This document shows, piece after piece, positions 25,584-36,799 of a stretch of DNA of 64,000 bases; position 1 is the stretch's first letter, and every line of letters starts with the position of its first letter. A program made the translations under genes and the position numbers. The stretch is taken from NCBI GenBank assembly GCA_002946415.1, contig NJPS01000016.1, forward strand, positions 434,001 through 498,000. Reading direction: 5' to 3'. Below the pieces are notes generated by a model. The model was not told the origin of the DNA and ran no database searches. It was given only the letters and a program-made list of their open reading frames with translations. Source of the DNA: Rutstroemia sp. NJR-2017a BVV2. Taxonomy: Eukaryota; Ascomycota; Leotiomycetes; Helotiales; Rutstroemiaceae.

Positions 25584-25818
25584 TTGGGGATTAGAATTTA
25601 GAGATGGAGAGTAGGAGAACTTGCTTACTCCCATTTTGCGCTGCTGTGTGCGGTCAGGTTGTAAAAAGAAGTCGGGGTGTTTGGATTTTGTGGAGGGGAA
25701 GGAGAAGGAAAAGATGGAGGAGGGGAAGGGGGGATGATGGAGGGGGAGGGCAGGCGAAATGGCGGTAAGTGATAAAATAAAAGCTTTGTCCTGTTTGTCT
25801 GTGCTATCCTATCCTGTC

Positions 25819-25837
25819 TGTGTGTGTGTGTGTGTGT
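25819..25837. repeat. (TG)n microsatellite
   Basis: A TG dinucleotide run of about nine units in the GST upstream region. It is a simple repeat with no further signal. Confidence 0.85.
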
Positions 25838-26758
25838 TGTATGGAGTACATTAGTATCTGGTCTTTGCTTCGACATGGAAGAAAGGAGAGGAAAGACGAG
25901 CTTTTGATCCGTGAGTCGGTGAGACATTTATTTGATCATCATGTCTCTGCTCGAGCTCGAGGGGCTGGAGTGCTCTGTAGAGTACGGGAGTACAAAGTAG
26001 GGAAAGGTAAATGTATGATTGCGCCACTGTACAGTCAGTACACAGTCAGTTTAGGGGTTCGAGCTTTTTTGTTTACTTGTACAGTACCAGTCCACTCACA
26101 ATCGGTGCTTGCTTTACCTTGCTCGAATGATGGTGAATGAGCTGTAACTGTGGGCACAAAGAAGTCATCGACACGATGTCTGCCTATGGTCAGGATTGCG
26201 GGTTTCTCGACGTCCTTTCTTTTTCTGAGCTTCTTGTTCTGATATTTTCGAAACAACTGCAGCTTTTGGGACTGGGCGAAATGCTGACATCGTGGGAGCT
26301 GGTAGACGTTAGGTTAGGTTTGTGGTTGTCGCGAGACGTCTGAGGTTATAACCATACGCAGATTCAATGCCACCGCGGTCGGGTCGTATTTGCTTGTTGA
26401 TATTTAGTTGGTATTTGCACGTAAGATATCTTTTTGCTTCATAATGCTTCGTAAACTTCGCGAACGAATTTGTCAGATTTTGCACAGTATTAACAATCGA
26501 GTGGCCTCGATATGATTCTCGTTGCACAAAATTGTATCGGAAGACAAGTGTTTCCGAGCCGAACGACATTCATTTTCATAACTTTTCGCTAAGCCCCTTG
26601 GCGACAGTAAGGGGAGCATCAAGTGATGGAAGATATAAAAAGAGCATCTGTTCAAGTGAAGATGAACAAGCAAACTCAAAAGCATCCTATTTCTATACAG
26701 TATCATCTATCTTTTTCGCAGTTCAATTTTCCGTCTTTAAATCTCAACAATTTCCAAA

Positions 26759-27520
26759 ATGGTTCTCAAACTTTATGGAATGCGTGAAGCTACTTGCACT
26801 CAGCGAGTGTCCGCCACTCTTGCTGAACTTGGCGTCACGGACTTCGAATTCATCAAGATCAATCTGTTTGAGCAGGAGCAGAAGAACCCCTCTTATCTTG
26901 CACTTCAACCTTGGGGCAAGCTTCCTCTTCTCGACGACGACGGCTACCTCGTCTACGAGAGTCGAGCCATCTGCAAGTATCTGGCGCTCAAGTTCCACGA
27001 CAAGAACAAAACCTTGATGCCCAGCTTGGATGATCTGAAGGCGTATGGTCAGTTCGAACAGGTAAGCCATTTGCTCTGGATCAGCACGCCGAGGAAATCA
27101 TACTGACCAAATCAGGCTTGCTCTATAGAATTGAGCTACTTCGAGGTCCCAGCTTTTGGGCTCTGGTTCGAGCAATTCATCAAACCGTACGCTATCTCCG
27201 TTTCTTCCCTGATATGGTGACTGTCATACTGACATGAAATGAATAGAATGAGAGGACTCGGTGCAACCGATGAGGCGATTGTCAACAAGCATCTCACCTC
27301 GCTCGATACCAGCCTTGCGGTCTATGAGAAGATTCTCTCGAAGCAGAAGTACCTGGCAGGCGACGAATTTACCCTGGCGGATCTGTACCATCTTCCCCAT
27401 GGAGTGAAAGCCGCACCTCTCAAGTTACAGGCTGTGGTTGATAAATACCCTCATGTGGCAGACTGGTTCCAACGGATCCAAGAGAGGGACAGCTGGAAAC
27501 AGTTGGTTGCGCAGGCTTAG
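26759..27520 (+). CDS. Glutathione S-transferase
   Basis: A predicted cytosolic glutathione transferase that conjugates GSH to electrophiles or acts as a peroxidase. Exons 26759-27061, 27116-27186 and 27247-27520 give 648 nt, 215 aa. The N-terminal thioredoxin-like domain starts VLKLYGMREATCTQRV, with Thr/Cys/Thr at positions 12-14 in the usual catalytic Ser/Cys region. It has the cis-proline segment GKLPLLDDDGYLVYESRAIC, where E-S contacts the GSH gamma-glutamyl group. The C-terminal helical domain has the buried motif YLAGDEFTLADLY, the N-capping box region of GSTs. Overall it resembles phi-like/EF1B-gamma-like fungal enzymes. The middle 71-nt exon is needed to keep frame (ACSIELSYFEVPAFGLWFEQ). 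The gene ends 254 nt before the next coding region on the same strand. Confidence 0.93.
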
Positions 27521-27774
27521 TTTGTGTCATCATTTCTGCAGCATTGTGGTGTGCTTGCCAATCATTCTCTTGTGTTATAGTAGCGTGCATGGGTGGTGTT
27601 GCACAGAGCAGGAAGCACAGCCACAGCCAGCCTATTCATGCTTTTATTCCCTCTCATCAGCGCATCTTAAGAAGAGTGTTGAGAATTGAAGTTTCTAGCG
27701 AAATCTGTCATATAGAAAAGAATTATCATTGCTTTTAACTTTACATCTTTAAGTTCCCTGGTTGATCCGAAGAA

Positions 27775-30176
27775 ATGGCCGAGGCTGCGATCGCTGCAGT
27801 CGGCCTTGGTGCTTCCGTCGTAAGCTTCGTCGGCATCACGGGGCAAATACTGCAAGGCTGTCAGTTTATTTGTGATTATATCGATGATATCAAAGATGCG
27901 CCGAAGGAACTGCAGCAAATGCTTCTGGAGCTTAAAATTTTCGAGGCCGGCTTGCGCAGTTTCCAGACCACCTTGGACAATGCCAAAGAGTGTGTCGACG
28001 TCAATTCAGTGGAAGAGCAGATTTGCCGTGCTCTCAATCTCGGCAATGCCGCTATCCAGGATCTTCGAGCTCTGGTCGAAAAACATGCACACAATGGAAA
28101 GCGCGACTGGTGGAAGAACTTCAAAGTGGCTAAGAAGAAGAACGCATTCATCAAATATCGCGAGAGGTTGGATAAAGCGAAGCTGGAGATGATCTTTGTG
28201 CAGTTGAACATCAATACGTATGTAGTGCGGGTTTCTTCATATGCACGCATGCTGACAACTCTAGGGTAATTGGGTTGGCCCATGGGACGTCTATGCACCA
28301 ACTCATACAAGCTCAGACTGCTGTATCCATGCAGTCCCCGTTGATTGTTTCAACGACCATGGCCGCTCAGACTCAGGATCTACCGGAGCCAGCTCCTGAT
28401 GTTATACACGAAGATGAATCAATTTCACAGACCGTATGCAACGACCTTGCTGCTGAGCTCGGCCCAACGACAGCGAAAATCGTCGGAAGCAGCGTCAACA
28501 TGGCTCTAGAGTCGTTCATTTCGGATACTCAGGGCGATGGACGTCCACCGGATGTGCAACCAGAACACTCAGAGCCCATGTATTATCACACAGGCGCCTT
28601 TGACGGTCAAAAGCTCACCCGAAGCGATGGGATGAGGGTAGTTCATCAAACCACACAGGAAAGAACATACAATACATGGCTTGCAAGCATCACCATTCGC
28701 TCTACAACTACAAAGCTACAAGAAATAGCCGAGCGTGACGAACATAGGCAGCAAGATTATGATAAATCTTTTCAGACCGGTTTTAAAATCGACATCCGAC
28801 CTCATTATTTCATACGAGCACGTTTTCTCGCCGTCATGTCATGTCAAGGCTTGGGAGCGCATCCTTTGAACTCGGATATGCGAATCAGATGCTACAACCT
28901 TGTAGATAGCAATGCCCCGATCGCTGTGGCTTGTCGCATGGGAGATATAGCAACTGTACGTCGGTTATTTGCTAGCCGGCAGGCGTCTCCTTTCGATGTC
29001 TTGGCGTATCCTCACCCAAAAGAAGACCCAGGTTCATTACTTACCATGGTGGCCAGTATGTGTGCGGCCGTACATATATCATTAAAACCATCTTCTGAAG
29101 CAAACTATATGAATATGGTCCGAGAGATAAAGAATTGCCTCAAACTACTAGAGTATCTAATAGACCAAGGTCTTGACCCAGGAGAGCCTGGCGAGGCCCC
29201 GGTCTTGTGGCTGCTTTTTAGTTTACTGTCAAATTGTGATATGGCACTAGTTCCCATAGTGCAGCGAATCATCCGCCTAGTCTTTGAAAGATCGGTCCAG
29301 AATCCATTCCACTGTTCCTGGCCTTGGGATTTCCGAAAGACGGTTGCCATCAGCTATATGACAACTAGCTCATTGAAAGACTGCATAAAAACACAGGAGA
29401 TATGGCCCATGACAGACCTAGAGGACGCGGTAAAGGACCTTCAATCGCCACCGGTAAGATACGAGGGTCTTTTTGTCGAAAGGGTTTCAGCTCTCCTTAG
29501 AGATCCTAACGGCCTCAATCTTCGTTATTATCTTCAATCGTTCATATACACAAGTCAACAGCTTCTCCAGTACTGCGCAACTATTCTAATGAGTTCTCGG
29601 GCTTATCCAATGGAGACTGTTTGTATCGCAATTGAACAGCGTCTGATTCAATGTCTACAGGCAGGTATGGATCCGCAAGAGCGCCTGGGGATGAGAGGGT
29701 TGCGTGATGACCACACGTTATACTCACTGGCTAGTGAAATTGGAGCTCTAGACGTATTGACTTCAGCCTTGACATTTACGGGCAGGAGCATATCCGAGAT
29801 CGACACAATCTTTGAATACTCAAAGTACCTTATCCTCGAGGCCGAGTTGAGTTCACTACGCCCGACCAGCTTCTATCGGTCACTCTATTCCGCTACGCCT
29901 AGTATAGTGTTGCGGTCCAAGGCGATGGCATTTGATGAAAGCTATCAAAGATTATTTCCCGGTGAAGAGATGGAATGCCCGTCGCTTTATGAAATCTTCA
30001 GCCGCCACAGCTACTGGAGCTGCTCGAGGGTAACTGAGATAATCAACAGCACTGAGGAGCTTTTCAATGAATGTGTAATCACGGACCGCATGGAAGATGA
30101 TTATGTCTTTATCATACTAGCCTCGACTGCAGTTCAGGCAAAGATATTGGAGGAATTGAAGCCATTCGAACGGTGA
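27775..30176 (+). CDS. PigL_N/HeLo-like N-terminal domain protein with ankyrin-like segment
   Basis: Two exons, 27775-28217 and 28265-30176, give 784 aa. The N-terminus (AEAAIAAVGLGASVVSFVGI.., CQFICDYIDDIKDAPKELQQ, LFQ-type helices, KKKNAFIKYRERLDKAKLEM) matches the fungal N-terminal helical domain seen in azaphilone-cluster protein L and many NLR-like or STAND proteins (a SesA/HeLo-like family). The middle has one or two degenerate ankyrin-like units (NAPIAVACRMGDIATVRRLF; LEYLIDQGLDPGEPGEAPVL). There is no NACHT, kinase or other effector domain, and the C-terminal 400 aa are helical and unrecognised. Family background suggests a role in signalling or non-self recognition, but that is inference. 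The intron junction (NT|VIGLAHG) fits this family. It borders the degenerate 30-34 kb patch, consistent with an accessory, fast-evolving gene. Confidence 0.7.
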
Positions 30177-31025
30177 TAACCGGCAGGTCATGGACTTTGA
30201 CGAAGCGTGTGGGAACTGAATAAATAATATCATTTTATCTTGCCACTTCTTTCGAGTTTATACACGAATATCCGCAAGTGAAATAAAAAATCTTCACCCT
30301 CTTTGCCAACTGGCGACTATTTCCTCATCAACAACATCCTACCCAGCGATTTATCATTATTCGTTCATTCTATGAGACGTATACCACATGACCTTTAATT
30401 TCATTTATTAAGCAAATACGACCATAAACCAAGGAGAATCGAGCAGTTTCTATACTCCATTGATACCTCCGCTATCCTGAAATCAGATTATCAGTACTAG
30501 TATGATATCTCTTGGTTTTTGCATGTCTGTATACCAAATTCAGGTTGCTGTATTCGAGTGCTAGTTTTTCTAAGATCAGATTCTTAATAACGGTCATCTA
30601 AAACTGTAATGCTACATGAGAATTCAGACTTCTATGTATATTTTATCTACATGATAACAGGATTGATAGTAATATCCTTAAGGATCCTTAGGTTCTCACA
30701 GATTACCTGCCGATTTACGGATATCCGTTTGCATAGTCTAAATACAGCTGCTCCGACAGCAGTTGGTTGGGGCAGAGGCCATTCGAAAGGAACGGGCCCG
30801 ACAAGGAGTGAATCCTAGTTTTCAGTAGGCATTCATAAGTTTCATCGCCTCTTCGGACATTGACAAAGTATTATCTCGTGGCTTAGGTATATGTAGTTTG
30901 TGATTCTACTACAGAAAATTACGCTTTTATTCTGCGATGATCATGTAGAACTATGAAAGATATCTCAAGTATGAATCTTATTGACCTCTACCCATCATAG
31001 AAAGTTAATGCTTGTTTCTGTCAAC
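30177..31025. other. AT-rich intergenic sequence
   Basis: Low-GC sequence with no supported gene. It contains the 5S-like relic near 30414 and leads into the 3' end of the ADH fragment. Confidence 0.5.
30414..30460 (+). pseudogene. Degenerate 5S rRNA-like relic (5' part)
   Basis: The 22 nt from 30416 (atacgaccataaaccaagga..) match the 5' end of the intact 5S gene at 34357 at about 18 of 22 positions. The following 25 nt align more weakly, with differences that are mainly C-to-T or G-to-A. No 3' half (internal control region) is recognisable. The match is short, so it could be chance, though an eleven-base exact block is included. Confidence 0.4.
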
Positions 31026-31735
31026 CTAATCACTCTTATCGGCGACGAGTACATATCGAAACCTAGCCTTTCCAGCCTCCATCTCAGCCAAGACAACATT
31101 TATCTCGCTTATTCTCCTGTCCTGGACCCAAGGATGAACCTTCGGTTTCACAGCTAGCTCTAGCATCTCTTCGGTACTTGACACGGACCCAACATCACTG
31201 AGATGTAAAGAGATCTTCCGTTCTACCAAGTCAAAGACTTCAATAGAAGGCAAAGGATCATCAGGCAAGCCGGGCTGGCAGAACTTCCCATTCGTTCTCA
31301 GAAGCTTAAGATAGTCGTTGAGCGGCATCTCGGAAGATGTCACAGTCGAGAGCAGAACATCCAACTGACCATCATATTTGCTTACCCAATCTGTGTCAAA
31401 CTCGGTAGCAACGTACTGATCCGCACCAAGTCTAAGAGCATCTTCAGATTTGTCTGGACGACGTGAAAACGCCGTGATATGCTCGTAACCTAGAGCCTTT
31501 GCCCATAAGATAGCAAGATGACCTAAACCACCAATGCCAATACTCCCAACACTTTTGGTTCGTGAAGTTGGTAGGAATTCCTTCAGAGGCCCATAAGTCG
31601 TGATTCCTGCACAAAGCAGCGGTGCCGCATGTGAGCTCTCAAATCCTACCGGAATCCGGATGGCAGCACATCCAGCCAGGCGACAGAAATTGGCAAAGGC
31701 TCCAAAGGTTTTGCCACCTCCGCAAATTCTCCGCA
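31026..31735 (-). pseudogene. Truncated NADP-dependent alcohol dehydrogenase (ADH6/7, cinnamyl-ADH type), C-terminal part
   Basis: The open frame encodes the Rossmann and C-terminal part of a zinc-type medium-chain alcohol dehydrogenase. It begins in the sequence equivalent to GGKTFGAFANF and continues through AAPLLCAGITTYGPLKEFL, the glycine motif GIGGLGHLAILWAKALGYEH, and the end EMEAGKARFRYVLVADK. The usual family length is about 350 aa; here about 230 remain. The first ~130-150 residues, which hold the catalytic zinc ligands and the structural zinc Cys cluster, are absent because the sequence upstream on this strand is the polyketide synthase fragment. No stop interrupts the remaining part, which suggests recent truncation. 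It is unlikely to make an active enzyme. Confidence 0.85.
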
Positions 31736-31736
31736 C

Positions 31737-34029
31737 GGACGGTGCGGTGTTAATAACAGGAGGCCTTGGTGATATCGGTCAGCGAGTGGTCAAATGGTTG
31801 GCATCAACCCACAATATTCGTGACTTGGTGATAACATCGCGACAAGGAATGAAAGCCCCCGGCGCGAAGGAACTACTGCTCGAGCTTGAGAACATCGGCG
31901 TCAAAACAACAGTGGTTGTTTGCAATGTTGCCGATAAAGAAAGCATGGAGGCAGTCTTGTCGGTTTTCAGTTGTGAGCGGCCGCTGAGGGGCGTGGTTCA
32001 CGCAGCCGGCTTATTAGATGATGGTATTCTCTTGGCCTTGACACCGCAAAGACTTGCGGCAACATCTGCGCCGGATGATGGCGCTTGGAACCTACACCAG
32101 TTGACTCGCAACATGGTTCTAGATCTCTTTATGATGTTTTCTTCAATTTCTGGAGTCATTGGAATGCCAGGTCAAGGCAATTATGCATCCGCGAATACCT
32201 TTCTCGATGCACTCGCTCATTTTCGTTATATTCAAAAGCTACCAGCCACATCGGTAGCATTTGGCCCTTGGGCAGGTGAAGGCATGGCAGGGAGACTTGT
32301 CGGAACCAATCGAAACAATCTCAACCAGCTTAGTCTTGACTCAATAAATCCCGAAGAAGGCTTGAGATTGCTCGATCTAGCCATTCGCAGCCGTCGGGCC
32401 CTTATGGTCGCTTCTGCGTGGAGCGTAGAACGAATGCAACGTTCCTTGGAGGAGAGAGGCGAGAGTCCAACATTGTTCCACTCACTATTAGGTCGATCCG
32501 AAAAGCGGGTCTACCAAGTTCGAGACTTGCGTGATATGTTAAATGATGCCTCCCCAGAGCAGCATGAAGTTATCATATTAGACATGGTACAAGGAACGGT
32601 GGCCAAAGCATTAGGATTTGTAAATCCAGGTGATCTTGATACCAATTTGTCATTGTCCGCTGTCGGAATCGACTCACTGACAGCAGTACTGATTCGCAAC
32701 CAATTGACGAGACTAACCGGCTTGGAGCTGTGGGCCAGATTTATTTTCCAATACCCTAATATCGAAGAACTGAGCGAGTTTCTGCATTCAAAAATCGTTT
32801 CTGAGTTGCGGATAGACAAGTCAGACTCTTCCGCTTCCTCTTCCAACGGTACTCAACCCACCAGCATATCATCGGACGACGGCTGTTGCAATATGGCTGC
32901 TATAAGAAAAGGCTGCCTTGATCCAAGTTTTACTTTTACCAATTCCAGCAAGATAAACGAGCCACCTGGGTCTGCTTTTATCACGGCCGTGACAGGCTTT
33001 GTCGGCTCCTTCATTCTGCATGAAATCCTTAAGCGAGGAATTTCTGCATATTGCCTCGTGCGTGCTGATAGTCTTGATCATGCGATGAAGCGTCTACAAG
33101 CTAATTTGGAGGGTTATGACCTTTGGAAGCCCGAGTATACATGCCTAATACATCCTGTAGTTGGAGATACGACACAACCTTGGTTGGGTCTCTCTCAAGA
33201 AACACTTAGCCAATTGGCAGAGTGTGTCGATACTATTTGCCATTCTGGAGCACTCGTTGATTGGATGCATCCGTTCGAAGTCTATATCGGTCCAAATCTC
33301 GTCAGCACCCATGAGATTCTGCGCCTTGCCTTTTACGGCCGTGGCAAAGCAGTACATCTTGTATCTACAGTGTCAATGTTGCCCATACACTCAGGATACC
33401 AATTGACGAAGGACGATTGAGAATATGGGTACGCTACCTCAAAATATAGGGCAGAGCGCATGGTGGCAGCAGCACGATGGCGCGGCGCAAAAGCTACTAT
33501 TTATCGCGTGCCGCTCTGCACCGCGGCGTCCACCACTGGTCACTTTAGACTCGATCGTGGAGACTTCTTGCACAATCTCATTTCTGGTAGTCTTGAAATG
33601 GGCGCCTTCCCATCATTGGACGCCGACATGTCGGCTGTCTTGCCTATCGACTATCTGTGTAGGACTATTGCTGCTGTGATGACGGAGGACCTTCATCACA
33701 TGGGCCACGACTTTGATATCATGAATACACAAGCGCCGACTTTCAACGATTTCTTCCAGGTGATGAGCTCCTCCAGTGGTGGTCAGAGGATTGAGCCTTT
33801 TGCCAGCTGGCGCCAGCGGGCACTGGCTTATGCGGACAAAAATCGATCAAGTCACCTGGCTCGAATCTCCACTTTGGTCGATGGTCTCACTGCCGACACT
33901 GCCGCTGTCCTGGTTTCAGGCGCATGTGTCGGGAAACAGTCTTTCGGGATTGATGAATATCCCGTGCCATGCTTTGACAAGAAATTTGTCGACCAGTATC
34001 TAGGTCGCATGATGGCGATTGGAGCGTGA
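31737..34029 (+). pseudogene. C-terminal polyketide synthase fragment: ketoreductase, acyl carrier, thioester reductase; in-frame stop
   Basis: From about 31737 a single frame encodes a PKS ketoreductase (AVLITGGLGDIGQRVVKWLA; SSISGVIGMPGQGNYASAN with the catalytic Tyr region). An acyl carrier domain with the phosphopantetheine serine follows (LSAVGIDSLTAVLIRNQL), then a C-terminal NAD(P)-dependent thioester reductase (TGFVGSFILHEIL, ICHSGALVDWMHP). A TGA at 33418-33420 interrupts the reductase. The same frame then continues (EYGYATSKY, holding the Y-x3-K site) to a TGA at 34027-34029. All upstream domains (ketosynthase, acyltransferase, dehydratase) are missing: the frame runs directly into antisense ADH sequence. 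The glycine motif of the reductase is also altered (TAVTGFVG). This is the tail of a reducing PKS and not a working synthase. Product unknown. Confidence 0.85.
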
Positions 34030-34355
34030 GCTATAGTTTCGGCATTTGAAAATTCTATCTCGACACGTTCTCGTGTAGGAATATCTTCGTTATTTTCATC
34101 ACTACGATCTGGCGTTGTTTGGATCAGTTCAGTTAGCCGTCAATGTCGAGATGTAACATCGAATTCATTTACACGTTTCTGGTTCTCCAAAAAAAGAAAG
34201 AACAGGGTTCAGATACATGCCTTTCATATTAAAATTAAAAGCTTTTCGAATTTGAATTCCCATTGAAAACACATCTGTGTATTACAGGACCGAAGTTGTT
34301 TAGTTGAATTCAGTCTCAGTATCATATATATTCGACAATAGCCAACGTCACTGGC
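34030..34355. other. Short intergenic spacer before 5S rRNA
   Basis: AT-rich sequence between the PKS relic and the 5S gene. No gene or clear signal is seen. Confidence 0.5.
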
Positions 34356-34474
34356 ACATACGACCATAGATCAAGGAGCATTGGGCATCCCGTCCGCTCT
34401 GCCATACACAAGCCTTGAATCGGTGGATTAGTAGTTGGGTGGGTGACCACCAGCGAATCCCCACTGTTGTATGT
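34356..34474 (+). rRNA. 5S ribosomal RNA
   Basis: A 119-nt solitary 5S rRNA gene. It begins acatacgaccatag and ends ctgttgtatgt, so the two ends pair as helix I. The conserved cores gggcatcccgtccgctctgc and gtagttgggtgggtgacca are intact. Helix II/III pairing is kept by compensating sequence (tcaagg with ccttga). Internal control elements for Pol III are therefore present. Dispersed single 5S copies are typical of filamentous ascomycetes. It probably is functional. Confidence 0.95.
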
Positions 34475-34480
34475 AATTTC

Positions 34481-34493
34481 TTTTACTTTTTTT
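34481..34493 (+). terminator. Pol III terminator of 5S rRNA
   Basis: T4 at 34481-34484 and T7 at 34487-34493 lie a few bases after the mature 5S end, as expected for RNA polymerase III termination. Confidence 0.75.
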
Positions 34494-34763
34494 GTCCCCC
34501 TTTTTTAAGCGGGGTGGCCACGAGCCCCCCACACCCCTACGGTCTGTATACTTGGTATACCACCCACTGAACTGGACAATTGCTCAGTAGCACAACAGCA
34601 TTATGATGTTATTTCAGCAGTTCCTCATGTATGGGATTCGATTTTGACATTCCAAACTTAGTAATATCATATATACGAAATTCCCGGGTATCTTTAAAAT
34701 CCCACATCTTGCCTCTAGAACAGCAGTGTCGATGGGATTTCATATCCACACTCGCATTGCCCA

Positions 34764-36799
34764 CTACAACCTCCCACAACACCACTCAGCCCACGTACCC
34801 AAGTCCTCGGTGACCTCCAACATCCTGCTCAAATCCTCTCTGCTCAACACCCTTCCTCCATCTGCCCCTTTTGCATTCGCAGCGTTCAGAATATTCTCCC
34901 CCACAACCACCACACTACCATTCCCCTGAATCTCAAACGTAACATTTGCTGTTCTCTCCTTGAACGGGAAGACGACTTGTAGACGCGGCATTGGCGTGAG
35001 GGTTAGGGAAATATCGAGTGGAAGCGACTTCTTCTGGTTTGCGTCAGAGAGACCCAGATCTTTCATGAACGCAGAGAATTCCTGTTTTTTGGTCGGTGGG
35101 TTGTTGATTTTGGCTTCGGCTTTTGACGGAGATGCTTTCTTAGGTTCGGTCGGAAACATCTTCTTGAGAAGTGTGCTCAAAAAAGAGAACTGTCTTAAGT
35201 GCGGTAACATCTCGACCAGCTGTCTGGGGTGGTTGAAAGGGAGCTCCGTGAGGGTACGCCCGTACTCGATCTTTTCGATAAATAGAGTATTCTTATGATG
35301 CTTCATCTTCTTTTCCCCACCTTTCTCCCATACCGGGACATTCGTCTCAGATTTGATAGTGCGAGACTGAGCGTCTGAAATCTTCGATGCTTCCTCGGGC
35401 GTGGGCGGGAACATGAGACCATCGTATGTAGTCATCTCTGAGAAATCAAAAGTCGCACCAGTTGAATTGTAAATCTGCATAGCCGTCGCGTAAGGCACAA
35501 TGACTGGAGGTTCAAATTTTGCCACGAACATAACTTCCGGATATTTTTGTGTTGCGCCATCAAGACTATCCGTCTTGTTTTCCGAGCTCGAGGGCAGAAG
35601 TGTGTTATCCGGTTCTAGCCAATGTAGAATCGGCTCATCTCGCAATTGCGCTCGGAACAGCTCATCGACTTGAGGATCTGCCTGCTGTATATCATCTGAT
35701 ATCCATTTATCGGAGACCCTTAAAGGAGGGTAGAGTAGTGCAGGAAGAGCCGCGCATTCTATCAATAAAGTCCATATCTTCCTCTTCGAATTCTTCTCAT
35801 TCGCCGTAATCCGTCGCTTCTCCTGCCAATAATGCAAACTCAAGCCTATCCGCTCTCTTGAATGCATAGCCGGTGTTCCACTCCGAGTACACATCGCCGC
35901 CTTGGCAATCACCTCATCCGGAACTTCCACCATATCGTTCTCTTTCAGCCTGTTAACCTCCCACTTATGTAACTTGTCCAAGCTTGTGAATATCCCCGCT
36001 ATAGCTTCATGACAATTGAGCGCTGGTAGAACACTCAATTTATCCAACATAGTCAATCTCTCCAGGTTTGCCGCAAACCGATCTAGCATTTTTGTCAACG
36101 GACTCTCTCCAGGCTTGAACTGTAAATCTTTCAGCAAGATATCTGACGCGGTTTTCGCATGCCTTGTTACGGACTCCGGCGCATCTGGAAATGACAGAGA
36201 AACCTTCTGCACGATGTTATTCGAGAAGTCGATATCGAGAGCCAATGCCGTTCCTGCTATAATAAGCGTTCGCCCGTTACTGGAACTGCCCATTTGGTCT
36301 TCCCACAGACACTCCAGTCCGATTCTGCGCGCTAATCTTTCCAGTCCCGCCTCGCTGAGTCGACCTTTATTTACCTATCCCATTCACAAATTAGCAGAAC
36401 CCCTCAACCACTTTTCCCCCTACACACCTTCAAGATTTCCACCACAGCCGTCAACCTCCTCCTCCTCTCCTCCTCATCCCTCCCCGGTATACCTAAGCCG
36501 CCAGCTCCTACCCCCAGTCCCGTCCCATGTAAATCAATTCCCAAATCCATTCCTTCACCCATACCTAAAGCCAGCGCCGCACTCGGACTATCGTATCCCA
36601 CCATCCCCATGCTGTATCCTCCCTGATTTGAGTGTGCCGTGCCGGCCGGACTTGATTTCTTTATCTGCGAAGGGGAAGGCACGACGGAGCGGGGTCCGTG
36701 TGGTGAGAACGCGAGGTGAGAAGTTGAGAAAGGTGTCGAGACTGGCGGAGTAGCTGCTACCCCGCCTGCGGTATGTTTTCCTGGTGTTGGTGTCGCCAT
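34764..36799 (-). CDS. MED1: Mediator complex subunit 1
   Basis: Fungal MED1, a middle-module subunit of the Mediator coactivator of RNA polymerase II, acting in the nucleus. Exon 1 (36799-36428) and exon 2 (36374-34764) join through a 53-nt intron (EILK|VNKGRLSEAG) for 660 aa. The N-terminus is a Ser/Pro/Gly-rich low-complexity region (STSHLAFSPHGPRSVVPSPS). The conserved MED1 region follows: GRLSEAGLERLARRIGLECL, TLIIAGTALALDIDFSNNIV, VQKVSLSFP, then helices such as LDRFAANLERLTMLDKLSVL. The C-terminal end TEDLGTWAEW fits fungal family members. The open frame extends 20 codons upstream of 36799, but the ATG at 36799 fits family starts better. The downstream neighbour is the 5S gene about 290 nt away. 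Confidence 0.9.

Larger units (their letters stand above)
21117..26758. other. 5.6-kb intergenic region, low complexity in places
   Basis: No gene is supported over this stretch. It contains the divergent 5' flanks of the GDS1-like and GST genes, polypyrimidine and purine tracts, a CAG run near 23036-23052, a GATA run near 24995, a G14 run at 25570-25583 and a (TG)n run near 25819-25837. The longest frame (23597-24031, minus, 144 codons) looks non-conserved. I looked for tRNA A/B boxes and found none convincing. Confidence 0.45.

Noticed and set aside
31600..31736. N-terminal extension of the PKS frame to an ATG-like start at 31600
   Set aside because: These codons are the antisense of the ADH fragment. 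The ketoreductase similarity begins only at about 31737.
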